From positions 1 to 6,203 of the forward strand of contig JAGNNB010000190.1 in the NCBI GenBank assembly GCA_017990865.1: a stretch of 6,203 bases of DNA, read 5' to 3'. Below the pieces are notes generated by a model. That model was given only the letters and a program-made list of their open reading frames with translations. It ran no database searches and was not told the DNA's origin. Positions 1-5,094 of this stretch are shown piece by piece (positions within the stretch are counted from its first letter, which is position 1; every line of letters starts with the position of its first letter). The position numbers were made by a program, and so were the translations under genes. Source of the DNA: Lysobacteraceae bacterium (GTDB lineage Bacteria > Pseudomonadota > Gammaproteobacteria > Xanthomonadales > Xanthomonadaceae).

Positions 1-1
1 G

Positions 2-58
2 ATCGGTCCGGCCTGGGTGCTCGGCAAGGTTTACCGCAGTCTCGGCTGGAAGTTCTGA
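2..58 (+). CDS. C-terminal end of an unidentified upstream gene (partial)
   Basis: The frame starting at position 2 is open from the window edge to a TGA at 56-58 and reads IGPAWVLGKVYRSLGWKF. Nearly all of its codons end in G or C, as expected for a real gene in this DNA, and the peptide has a natural mix of residues. The competing frame starting at position 1 stays open to a TGA at 97-99, but its translation is Arg/Pro-rich like a shadow frame. The fragment is too short to assign a family. It ends 37 bases before the transporter gene, so co-transcription with that gene is possible. Confidence 0.55.
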   Translation: MGPAWVLGKVYRSLGWKF

Positions 59-95
59 TGCCGCGAATCGCGCGTCCTCGCGCGTACCCGGCGCG

Positions 96-998
96 ATGAC
101 CGGCTCTCCAAGCGACACCCACTTCGGGGCGCGCGATTTCGCGCTTGCGCTCGTTGTCTGTCTGGTCTGGGCCGGCAATTTTCTGACCTCGGCGCACGCG
201 TTGCGCGAGATCCCGCCGTTCCTGTTCAGCGCGTTGCGGATGATGCTGCTCGCGCTGATGCTCATCGCCTTCCTCAAACCGCCGCCGCGCGCACAATGGC
301 CGCGTTTGATCGCGGTGGCGCTGCTCAACGGCGCGTTGCACTTCGGCACCAGCCTGTGGGCGTTGCGGATGGCAGGCGACCTGTCGTCGCCGGCCATCGC
401 GATGCAGAGCTACATCCCGATGTCGGTGCTGCTGGCCTGGGTGATGCTGGGCGAACGCTTCGCGTGGCGCACGGGCTCGGCCATCGCCCTGAGCTTCGCA
501 GGCGTGCTGGTGCTCGGCTTCGACCCGTTGGTGTTGGATCACCCTGCATCGCTGCTGATGATCCTGTTCTCGGCGTTCCTGATCGCGCTGGGCTCGGTGT
601 TGATGCGCGGCCTGAGCGGCATCGATGGCGTGAGCCTGCAGGGCTGGACCGCTTTGATCGGGATCGCGCCCTTGCTCGCGATCAGCGCGTGGATCGAGCC
701 CGGCGGTTTCGCCGCATTGCGCGACGCGCATGCGTCGAGTTGGGGTTCGGTCGCGTATTCGGCGGTGTTCGCCTCGTTGATCGGACACACGCTGTACTTC
801 CGCCTCGTGCAACGCCACCCGATGGCGCAGGTGATGCCTTATCTGCTGCTCACGCCGGTGTTCGCGGTGGCGCTGGGCATTCTGGTCTGGGGCGACCGCC
901 CCGGCCCGAATCTGTGGATCGGCGGCGCGATGGTGCTGGGCGGCGTGCTCGCCATCGCGCTGCGCGCACGGACGAAGGCGCTGCACGGGGACCGATAA
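96..998 (+). CDS. EamA/DMT-family transporter (drug/metabolite exporter)
   Basis: This 300-residue protein has the length and ten-helix layout of the EamA (drug/metabolite transporter) family: two homologous five-helix halves in the inner membrane. Hydrophobic segments lie near residues 15-31, 40-60, 70-92, 97-118, 126-142, 150-170, 181-200, 216-236, 245-265 and 273-290. First-half signatures are CLVWAGNF (22-29), IPPFLFSALR (39-48) and the end-of-repeat LGERF (118-122) followed by GVLVLGFDP (136-144). The second half repeats the plan with a weaker WGDRPGP (265-271) and GGAMVLGGVLAI (276-287). The first half resembles YdeD-type amino-acid-metabolite exporters, but substrates in this family cannot be read from sequence. 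The ATG at 96 has no clear Shine-Dalgarno, so the start is less certain than the family. It precedes the lipoprotein array by 158 bases that contain two hairpins, so I regard it as a separate unit. Confidence 0.9.
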   Translation: MTGSPSDTHFGARDFALALVVCLVWAGNFLTSAHALREIPPFLFSALRMMLLALMLIAFLKPPPRAQWPRLIAVALLNGALHFGTSLWALRMAGDLSSPAIAMQSYIPMSVLLAWVMLGERFAWRTGSAIALSFAGVLVLGFDPLVLDHPASLLMILFSAFLIALGSVLMRGLSGIDGVSLQGWTALIGIAPLLAISAWIEPGGFAALRDAHASSWGSVAYSAVFASLIGHTLYFRLVQRHPMAQVMPYLLLTPVFAVALGILVWGDRPGPNLWIGGAMVLGGVLAIALRARTKALHGDR

Positions 999-1012
999 CG
1001 GCATGCCCACGC

Positions 1013-1036
1013 GCGGTCGTGGGCGCTCACGGCCGC
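1013..1036 (+). terminator. Hairpin just after the transporter gene, possible terminator
   Basis: GCGGTCGTG (1013-1021) pairs with CACGGCCGC (1028-1036), giving a 9-bp stem with one G-U pair and a 6-base loop, starting 14 bases after the transporter stop codon. No U-tract follows, so intrinsic termination is doubtful; mRNA 3'-end protection or a Rho-assisted end is equally possible. Confidence 0.35.
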
Positions 1037-1071
1037 CCCCGGCACGCGACCCGTGTGATCGGGGCATACCC

Positions 1072-1102
1072 GCCTGTCCTGTTGGAAGACAGGCCTGCGT
1101 TT
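1072..1102 (+). terminator. Second hairpin between transporter and lipoprotein A
   Basis: GCCTGTC (1072-1078) is the exact inverted complement of GACAGGC (1088-1094), with a 9-base loop. A short TTT (1100-1102) follows six bases later. It could be a weak terminator for the transporter or a leader structure for lipoprotein A, whose ATG is 54 bases downstream of the TTT. I could not identify a convincing promoter in this gap. Confidence 0.3.
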
Positions 1103-1145
1103 CCCTTGGCACACCCCCGCGCACACGGACCTGCGCCCTCGCTTC

Positions 1146-1150
1146 GGGAG
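1146..1150 (+). promoter_or_regulatory. Ribosome binding site fixing the lipoprotein A start
   Basis: GGGAG lies 6 bases before the ATG at 1157. It matters because the reading frame stays open far upstream (to about 296, through the transporter gene). This site, together with the signal peptide that starts at 1157, decides the start. Confidence 0.7.
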
Positions 1151-1156
1151 ACCGCG

Positions 1157-1972
1157 ATGTCCTTTCACCGCAATCTGCTGTTCCGCTCCACCATGCTGTG
1201 CGTCTGCAGCGCCGTCGTCGCCACCGGCTGCCTGTTGGAACGCCGCCCGCTCGCCAACTGGCCGAAACTCGAACCCGAGTTGTTCTGCCCCGGCGATACC
1301 GTCACCGCCTCGTACGATTTTCTCACCCCGGAAACCTGCCCGGCCGACGCGCGCTGCAACGATTTTTTCCCGACCGTTCGCATGAACAGTACGCCGACGG
1401 CGTTCCCGGCGCGCACCACCACCAATTTCGTCGATAGCGTGACCTTCACACCGACTGCGGACAGCGTCACCGTCAATTTCGATATCGATCGCGACACCGT
1501 CACCGTCCCGACCGCACGCTTCGACGGCAGCACGCGCATTTTCGTCGCGCGCACCCTACTCGCCGACGCCCCCCGCATCACGCGGCGCCTCATCGGCACC
1601 GACGATCGAACCCTGCCGCACCCGGGCGATTGCGCCGGTGGCGCCCCGCGTTATTCCCCGGTGGAAGTTCCGGGTTTCCCGCGATTGTCCACGCGCGTTC
1701 GCATGGAAGAATTCTCCAATCAAAACGGCTTTCCGGTGCGCTACATCGTCAGCGGCAGCGCGCCCGGCGAAGTGTTCGATCGCGTGCTCGAACCCGGCGA
1801 GCGCGTCCTGACCACGATGCCCGGCATACCCGCCAGCATCGCCGAGGCGCGCATGATCGAAGCGATTCCGATGCCTCTATTGCCCTTGATGTGCACGCCC
1901 GGCAGCGGCGCGACCGATCCGGAACCGCAGCCGCCGCCGCTGCGCACCGGCGTGCGCATGGGCTGTCGCTGA
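1157..1972 (+). CDS. Predicted outer-membrane lipoprotein, paralog A
   Basis: This 271-residue protein belongs to a family I do not recognise. It has a type II (lipoprotein) signal peptide: Arg5/Arg10, a hydrophobic stretch at about 11-22, and the lipobox VVATGC with acceptor Cys25. Leu at +2, not Asp, predicts outer-membrane sorting by the Lol rule known from enterobacteria. Downstream come ELFCPGD (41-47), ASYDFL (51-56), a Cys61/Cys67 pair, FFPTV (70-74), TFTPT (96-100), a DCAGGAP stretch (158-164), a Pro-rich linker (255-261) and the terminal PLRT...GCR. Most of the mature protein looks beta-rich and no catalytic motif is visible. Paralogs at 3002 and 4233 share these landmarks, with the one at 4233 clearly closer. 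Mature cysteines other than Cys25 number six (44, 61, 67, 159, 246, 270), two fewer than in the paralogs. A LolA-like gene follows after 103 bases and is probably co-transcribed. Confidence 0.85.
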   Translation: MSFHRNLLFRSTMLCVCSAVVATGCLLERRPLANWPKLEPELFCPGDTVTASYDFLTPETCPADARCNDFFPTVRMNSTPTAFPARTTTNFVDSVTFTPTADSVTVNFDIDRDTVTVPTARFDGSTRIFVARTLLADAPRITRRLIGTDDRTLPHPGDCAGGAPRYSPVEVPGFPRLSTRVRMEEFSNQNGFPVRYIVSGSAPGEVFDRVLEPGERVLTTMPGIPASIAEARMIEAIPMPLLPLMCTPGSGATDPEPQPPPLRTGVRMGCR

Positions 1973-2002
1973 TCGCGCGTCCGTTTCGATGCGAACGCGC
2001 GA
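1973..2002 (+). other. Intercistronic inverted repeat between lipoprotein A and LolA-like A
   Basis: TCGCGCGT (1973-1980) and ACGCGCGA (1995-2002) are exact inverted complements separated by 14 bases, beginning directly after the lipoprotein A stop codon. Three further pairs can form inside the spacer after one mismatch. No U-tract follows, so the structure is more likely to affect message stability or the ratio of the two products than to stop transcription fully. The equivalent 55-base gap in the third cassette (5040-5094) has no such hairpin. Confidence 0.45.
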
Positions 2003-2075
2003 CCGTGCTATCGCACGCCGCCGCGTTCGCGCCACCCACGTCATGGCGCCGCGCGCGCCTTTCGAGAGGTTCCGA

Positions 2076-2699
2076 ATGAAGATGTCCCGCTTTTTCGCGA
2101 TGCTCGCCACGGCATCCGCTCTGATCTTCGCCATGCCGGCGTTCGCCGCCGGCGCCGCCGTCGATCGTCTCAAGTACTACGATGGCACCACCTCCACGGC
2201 CTGGTTCGACGGCCAGGCGAAGCTATACGCCGCGCCTGTCAAAGGCAATTACGGCACCCCGCAGCGTTATCGCGCGCAATTGCTGTTCGCGCGTCCGGAT
2301 CGCTTCCGCCTGATGCTGCGTCCCGGCGCGAAGAACGAATACCGCGCGGTCGGCAACGCCGGCAGCGTGCAATGGTTGGATCTCGCTACCGGCTTATCCG
2401 GCCAAGGCAAAGCCCTCGAGTACGTCGACCCCGCCGCGCTCGACCTGTTGAGGACGGTCGGCGAACTATGGCGTTTCGCACCGTCGAAGGAACTGCCCGC
2501 CGCGGGCAAGGGCAGTCTGCGCGGCGCGGTCTTGGTACCGAAGAGTTTCGACAGCCGCGTGAAGCGCGCGGTCGTATGGTTCCGCAACGATCAACCGTAC
2601 AGCTTCGAATTCGAGTTCGTCGACGGACGCAAACTGCAGTTCACCGTGTCCAGCTTCAAACAGAACATCGCGACCAAACCGAGCGATTTCCAGCTTTAA
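2076..2699 (+). CDS. Secreted LolA-like periplasmic protein, paralog A
   Basis: This 207-residue protein has a Sec signal peptide with a likely signal peptidase I cut after PAFA (residue 24), leaving about 183 residues in the periplasm, the usual size of mature LolA. The segment LLFARPDRFRLMLRP (69-83) followed by a Gly, SVQWLDLATG (97-106), resembles the LolA core in which an RP..F strand is followed by a strand carrying a W-aromatic/Asp-Pro-type motif. The protein ends KPSDFQL. LolA-fold proteins are half-barrels that hold acyl chains, and here a role in carrying or folding the preceding lipoprotein is plausible but inferred. GAGG (2066-2069) lies 6 bases before the ATG; a second in-frame ATG at 2082 is less well placed. 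The paralog at 5095 has about half of its residues identical. Similarity to DUF2092-type periplasmic proteins is an alternative within the same broad fold. Confidence 0.8.
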   Translation: MKMSRFFAMLATASALIFAMPAFAAGAAVDRLKYYDGTTSTAWFDGQAKLYAAPVKGNYGTPQRYRAQLLFARPDRFRLMLRPGAKNEYRAVGNAGSVQWLDLATGLSGQGKALEYVDPAALDLLRTVGELWRFAPSKELPAAGKGSLRGAVLVPKSFDSRVKRAVVWFRNDQPYSFEFEFVDGRKLQFTVSSFKQNIATKPSDFQL

Positions 2700-2755
2700 T
2701 ATCGGCGACAGCGTGCGGCGCAGGGATGCGCCGACGACATCGCATCGCATCACAT

Positions 2756-2784
2756 CGCGAAATAAACGCGAAATAAACGCGAAT
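2756..2784. repeat. 11-bp AT-rich tandem repeat
   Basis: CGCGAAATAAA occurs twice exactly (2756-2766, 2767-2777), followed by a partial third copy CGCGAAT (2778-2784). It lies in the 3' untranslated part of the first cassette, 19 bases before the terminator stem, and is the most AT-rich spot in the surrounding DNA. Confidence 0.8.
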
Positions 2785-2802
2785 GCATCGCATCCGCACA
2801 CG

Positions 2803-2833
2803 ACGAGCCGGCGCCCTGCCGGCTCGTTTTTTT
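2803..2833 (+). terminator. Intrinsic terminator of the first cassette
   Basis: CGAGCCGGC (2804-2812) pairs perfectly with GCCGGCTCG (2818-2826) around the 5-base loop GCCCT, with an additional A-T pair at the base. Seven T residues (2827-2833) follow immediately. This is a textbook Rho-independent terminator, about 100 bases after the LolA-like A stop. The 302 bases from 2700 to 3001 hold no gene I can support: they contain the tandem repeat, this terminator, a palindrome cluster (2845-2875) and the leader of lipoprotein B. Confidence 0.92.
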
Positions 2834-2844
2834 CGCGCCAACGA

Positions 2845-2875
2845 GTGCGCCGACGAGCGCACGGGTGCGCGCACC
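2845..2875. repeat. Cluster of GTGCGC inverted repeats
   Basis: GTGCGC (2845-2850) and GCGCAC (2857-2862) form a 6-bp inverted repeat with a 6-base spacer, and two bases later GGTGCGCGCACC (2864-2875) is a perfect 12-bp palindrome. The cluster sits 11 bases after the terminator T-tract and 126 bases before the lipoprotein B start. It could be an operator for that gene, or chance in GC-rich DNA. Confidence 0.45.
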
Positions 2876-3001
2876 GACGAACGCGATTGGAAATGTGTCC
2901 GCTGCGCCGCATGTTTCGCGTGACTTGCATCGACGCCGAAATTCCGCACGACGCATCGCACGCCGGCCGGCGAATTCGAACATCCGAAAAAGGACATCTC
3001 G

Positions 3002-3778
3002 ATGCCGTACATCCGAACGCTCATCAAACCCAGTCTTTCTTTGATCGCCGCAGGCGTGCTGCTGACCAACGGCTGCGCATTGCCGCATGCGCAACTGCCC
3101 TACACGAAAGCCGAACCGGCGTTGTACTGCCCCGGCGAGACGATTCAGACCAGCTATGACCTCGGCACCTGCACGGCGCACTCGGGGATTACCTGTGAAT
3201 CGCGTACGCCGACCGTCACGCTGACCACGACATCGGCGGCGTTGCCCTCGCAGACCTTCACCGCGTTCGCCGGCAACGCCAGCTTCACGCCGAGCGAGCC
3301 GCAAGTCGATGTCACTTACACGGTGACTCCGAAAAAAACGATGCATCCCTTTGTCACCAACAGCGGCGAGAACAGAATCAACGATCGCGATTTCGACCCC
3401 GAAACGAAGAAGCTGACCCTCATCAACGGCGAAGCCCAGATCACGCTGCGACACGACGGCATCTGCAACGGTCGCATCCCGATGAACGCACCGTCGCAGA
3501 TTCCCACGGCCCCGACTGTCTCGACGCGCGCACGCGCGCAGCGTATCTGCAACGCCAATACGGTGCGGATCATGGTCGATATCGCCGGCCCGCCGGGCGG
3601 CGCGAGCGCGTCCGGCTCGCTGGCGCCGGGCGAATGTTTGGCGCTGCCGCCGGGCACCGAAGGCGGTACCGTCAGCGTCTCCGGTCCTATTCCGGTCGGC
3701 GTGCAATGCCTCGCGACCCAGACCACCGACCGCGCGCCCGAATTGCGCACCCAGGTCGCCTACAACTGCGTGGAGTAA
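3002..3778 (+). CDS. Predicted outer-membrane lipoprotein, paralog B (solo unit)
   Basis: This 258-residue lipoprotein is the most divergent of the three paralogs. Its signal peptide has Arg5/Lys9, a hydrophobic core at about 11-21 and LTNGC with acceptor Cys25, the same position as in the other two; Asn at -2 is unusual for a lipobox. Ala at +2 predicts outer-membrane sorting. Family landmarks are ALYCPGE (40-46), TSYDLG (50-55), PTVTL (70-74), SFTPS (94-98), GICNGRIP (153-160), RICNANTV (181-188), LAPGECLALPPG (207-218) and the terminal ELRT...NC. Mature cysteines number eight (43, 57, 65, 154, 183, 212, 236, 256), in positions equivalent to those of paralog C. The Pro-rich linker before LRT in A and C is absent. 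AAAAAGGA ends 7 bases before the ATG, a strong ribosome site. No LolA-like gene follows; a terminator at 3888 closes the unit. No function can be assigned. Confidence 0.85.
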   Translation: MPYIRTLIKPSLSLIAAGVLLTNGCALPHAQLPYTKAEPALYCPGETIQTSYDLGTCTAHSGITCESRTPTVTLTTTSAALPSQTFTAFAGNASFTPSEPQVDVTYTVTPKKTMHPFVTNSGENRINDRDFDPETKKLTLINGEAQITLRHDGICNGRIPMNAPSQIPTAPTVSTRARAQRICNANTVRIMVDIAGPPGGASASGSLAPGECLALPPGTEGGTVSVSGPIPVGVQCLATQTTDRAPELRTQVAYNCVE

Positions 3779-3856
3779 GCCGGCATCCTCGTTCGCGAGG
3801 TTCGCGATGGCACTCGATAGCACGCGAAGCGAGCGCGAACGAATGCTCATGTACTC

Positions 3857-3870
3857 AGTTCGCGCGAACT
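3857..3870. repeat. Perfect 14-bp palindrome before the second terminator
   Basis: AGTTCGCGCGAACT is identical to its reverse complement. It lies in a stretch rich in TTCGCG/CGCGAA words (3791-3870), including a small CCTCG-TTCG-CGAGG hairpin at 3787-3800, between the lipoprotein B stop and its terminator. It may be an mRNA 3' structure or a protein-binding site. Confidence 0.5.
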
Positions 3871-3887
3871 TGATGCATCCACACAAG

Positions 3888-3915
3888 ACGAGCCGGCACG
3901 ACGCCGGCTCGTTTT
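3888..3915 (+). terminator. Intrinsic terminator of lipoprotein B
   Basis: CGAGCCGGC (3889-3897) pairs with GCCGGCTCG (3903-3911) around the loop ACGAC, followed by TTTT (3912-3915). Both stem arms are identical to those of the terminator at 2804-2826, and the bases 5' of the stem are also related; only the loop and the length of the T-tract differ. It closes the solo lipoprotein B unit 110 bases after its stop codon. Confidence 0.88.
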
Positions 3916-4056
3916 CCGGTATCGATGCGCGCGATGCGAAACCTGTCCGCTCGACCATTCGATTCGCGTCATCGGTTTCGATGTCTAAATCCCCGCTGAA
4001 GCGGCAGCGCCGACGGAATCGTTGTTGCCCTGAATTTCGATCGACGCCCGGCGAAT

Positions 4057-4070
4057 CGTTCGATCGAACG
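4057..4070. promoter_or_regulatory. Perfect 14-bp palindrome, candidate operator
   Basis: CGTTCGATCGAACG equals its own reverse complement. It lies 162 bases before the lipoprotein C start, in a region that must hold the promoter of that unit. Perfect palindromes of this size are typical of dimeric regulator sites, but TTCGATCGA-type words are common in this DNA (for example TTTCGATCGACG nearby), so the operator role is only a guess. Confidence 0.35.
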
Positions 4071-4136
4071 CCACGCATCGTCAGCGAAGATGTCCTGAAC
4101 CTTTCGGTTCCCGCGTATCAGTGACTCGAGTCTGCT

Positions 4137-4172
4137 CGCAATCCAGTCGCCGCAATCCAGTCGCTGCAATTC
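4137..4172. repeat. 14-bp tandem repeat, about 2.6 copies
   Basis: CGCAATCCAGTCGC occurs twice back to back (4137-4150 and 4151-4164), followed by a degenerate third start TGCAATTC (4165-4172). It ends 60 bases before the lipoprotein C ATG, in the presumed promoter/leader zone. Confidence 0.85.
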
Positions 4173-4232
4173 GTTCTTCACGCGATCGCACATCGCTTCG
4201 CAACGCTACATTCATCCTACAGGGGTATTCGC

Positions 4233-5039
4233 ATGCATTTTTCGCAAAACCGTTGGTTCCGTTACGTCGTGATCGGGATCTGTTCGGGCGTGGTCGCCAC
4301 CGGCTGCATCATCCACCGCGGAGAATTGAGCGGGCCGGGCTACGTTCGTTTGGAGCCGAGCAGCTACTGCCCCAGCGATGCGATGACCGCTTCTTACGAT
4401 TTGCTGGGTACGGATGTCTGCCCCGCCGGTGTCGACTGCGCACCTTTCTTCCCGATCGTGGCGATCGACAGCGCACCGACCGCATTTCCCGCGCAATCGA
4501 TCACGAACTACGTCGGCGGCGTGAATTTCACCGCGCCGGACGCGGACCAATTCACGGTGACGTTCAATCCGGATCGCGACAACGTGCTGATTCCCACCGC
4601 CGAGACGACGCCGGATGGGCGCGTCTTCCTGCAGCGCAGCAGCCCCGATCAGATCAGATCCGCCAGGCGCGTCTCCACCGTCAATCAGGAACTGGTGCAT
4701 GGCGGCATGTGCGCGGGCAGCGCACCGGTCAACAGCGCGCAACCGTTGCCCGGGCTGCCGCAATTCTCGCCGAATCTGCGACTCACCGACCTGTGCAACG
4801 TCAACGCGGTCACGGTGATCGTCACGCTGTCCGGCGGCCCGGATGGTTCGTCGTTCATGCAGACGCTGTCGCCGGGTCAATGTCTCGCATCGATGCCGGG
4901 CGTGCCCACCAGCACGGAAAGCGCGCGCGTGGTCGAAGTGCGTCCTGCGGTCGTCGACCCGGGCACGCGCTGCACCGCGACCGGTCCGAGTATGCCGCCG
5001 CCTCCGCTGCGCACGTTGGCGCGGATGCAGTGCCGCTGA
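4233..5039 (+). CDS. Predicted outer-membrane lipoprotein, paralog C
   Basis: This 268-residue lipoprotein is the closest paralog of the one at 1157. Its signal peptide has Arg7/Arg10, a hydrophobic core at about 11-22 and VVATGC with acceptor Cys25; Ile at +2 predicts outer-membrane sorting. Shared landmarks are SSYCPSD (43-49), TASYDLL (52-58), the Cys63/Cys69 pair, PFFPIV (71-76), SAPTAFPA (80-87), NFTAPD (98-103), MCAGSAP (159-165), DLCNVNAV (186-193), LSPGQCLASMPG (212-223), a Pro-rich stretch PPPP (255-258) and the terminal LRT...QCR. Mature cysteines number eight (46, 63, 69, 160, 188, 217, 247, 267). I see no enzyme motif; the body looks like beta-sheet domains held by disulfides. AGGGG is 7 bases before the ATG. 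The LolA-like gene B follows after 55 bases without a terminator, so the two are probably one operon. Confidence 0.87.
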   Translation: MHFSQNRWFRYVVIGICSGVVATGCIIHRGELSGPGYVRLEPSSYCPSDAMTASYDLLGTDVCPAGVDCAPFFPIVAIDSAPTAFPAQSITNYVGGVNFTAPDADQFTVTFNPDRDNVLIPTAETTPDGRVFLQRSSPDQIRSARRVSTVNQELVHGGMCAGSAPVNSAQPLPGLPQFSPNLRLTDLCNVNAVTVIVTLSGGPDGSSFMQTLSPGQCLASMPGVPTSTESARVVEVRPAVVDPGTRCTATGPSMPPPPLRTLARMQCR

Positions 5040-5094
5040 GCAACCCGATTACAGACCGCACGAACGTTCTTTCCATTTTCCAAGAGACGCCACC

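Larger units (their letters stand above)
3916..4232 (+). other. Gene-free leader region of lipoprotein C
   Basis: These 317 bases between the terminator and the lipoprotein C start hold no coding frame with a believable start and protein-like composition. They contain the 14-bp palindrome at 4057-4070, the 14-bp tandem repeat at 4137-4172 and a good Shine-Dalgarno (AGGGG, 4221-4225) 7 bases before the ATG at 4233. The promoter for the third cassette must lie here because a terminator precedes it, but I could not pick a convincing -35/-10 pair. Confidence 0.6.

Noticed and set aside
1106..1122. Sigma-54-like TTGGCAC motif before lipoprotein A
   Set aside because: The downstream -12 element (TTGC at the right spacing) is missing, so only half of the consensus is present.
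296..1156. Upstream extension of the lipoprotein A frame through the transporter gene
   Set aside because: The extension is the out-of-frame shadow of the transporter. The ATG at 1157 has a good ribosome site and begins a proper lipoprotein signal peptide.
2750..4078. Long open frame on the minus strand (442 codons) opposite lipoprotein B
   Set aside because: Its translation is Arg/Ala/Gly-rich with no domain pattern, and it runs through two strong plus-strand terminators and several repeats. It is a shadow of the GC-rich codon bias of the real gene.
3807..4124. Possible 105-codon gene between lipoproteins B and C with a GAGG six bases before its ATG
   Set aside because: It reads straight through the terminator stem at 3889-3911, its product is basic and Ser/Arg-rich without a domain or signal peptide, and its codon use is unlike that of the neighbours.
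4180..4215. Possible -10 box TACATT (4207-4212) before lipoprotein C
   Set aside because: No acceptable -35 lies about 17 bases upstream (GATCGC there), and the box would start transcription almost on top of the ribosome binding site.
3779..4232. Degraded LolA-like pseudogene after lipoprotein B
   Set aside because: I looked for the conserved core and tail motifs in all frames of this stretch by eye and found none; the absence appears clean.
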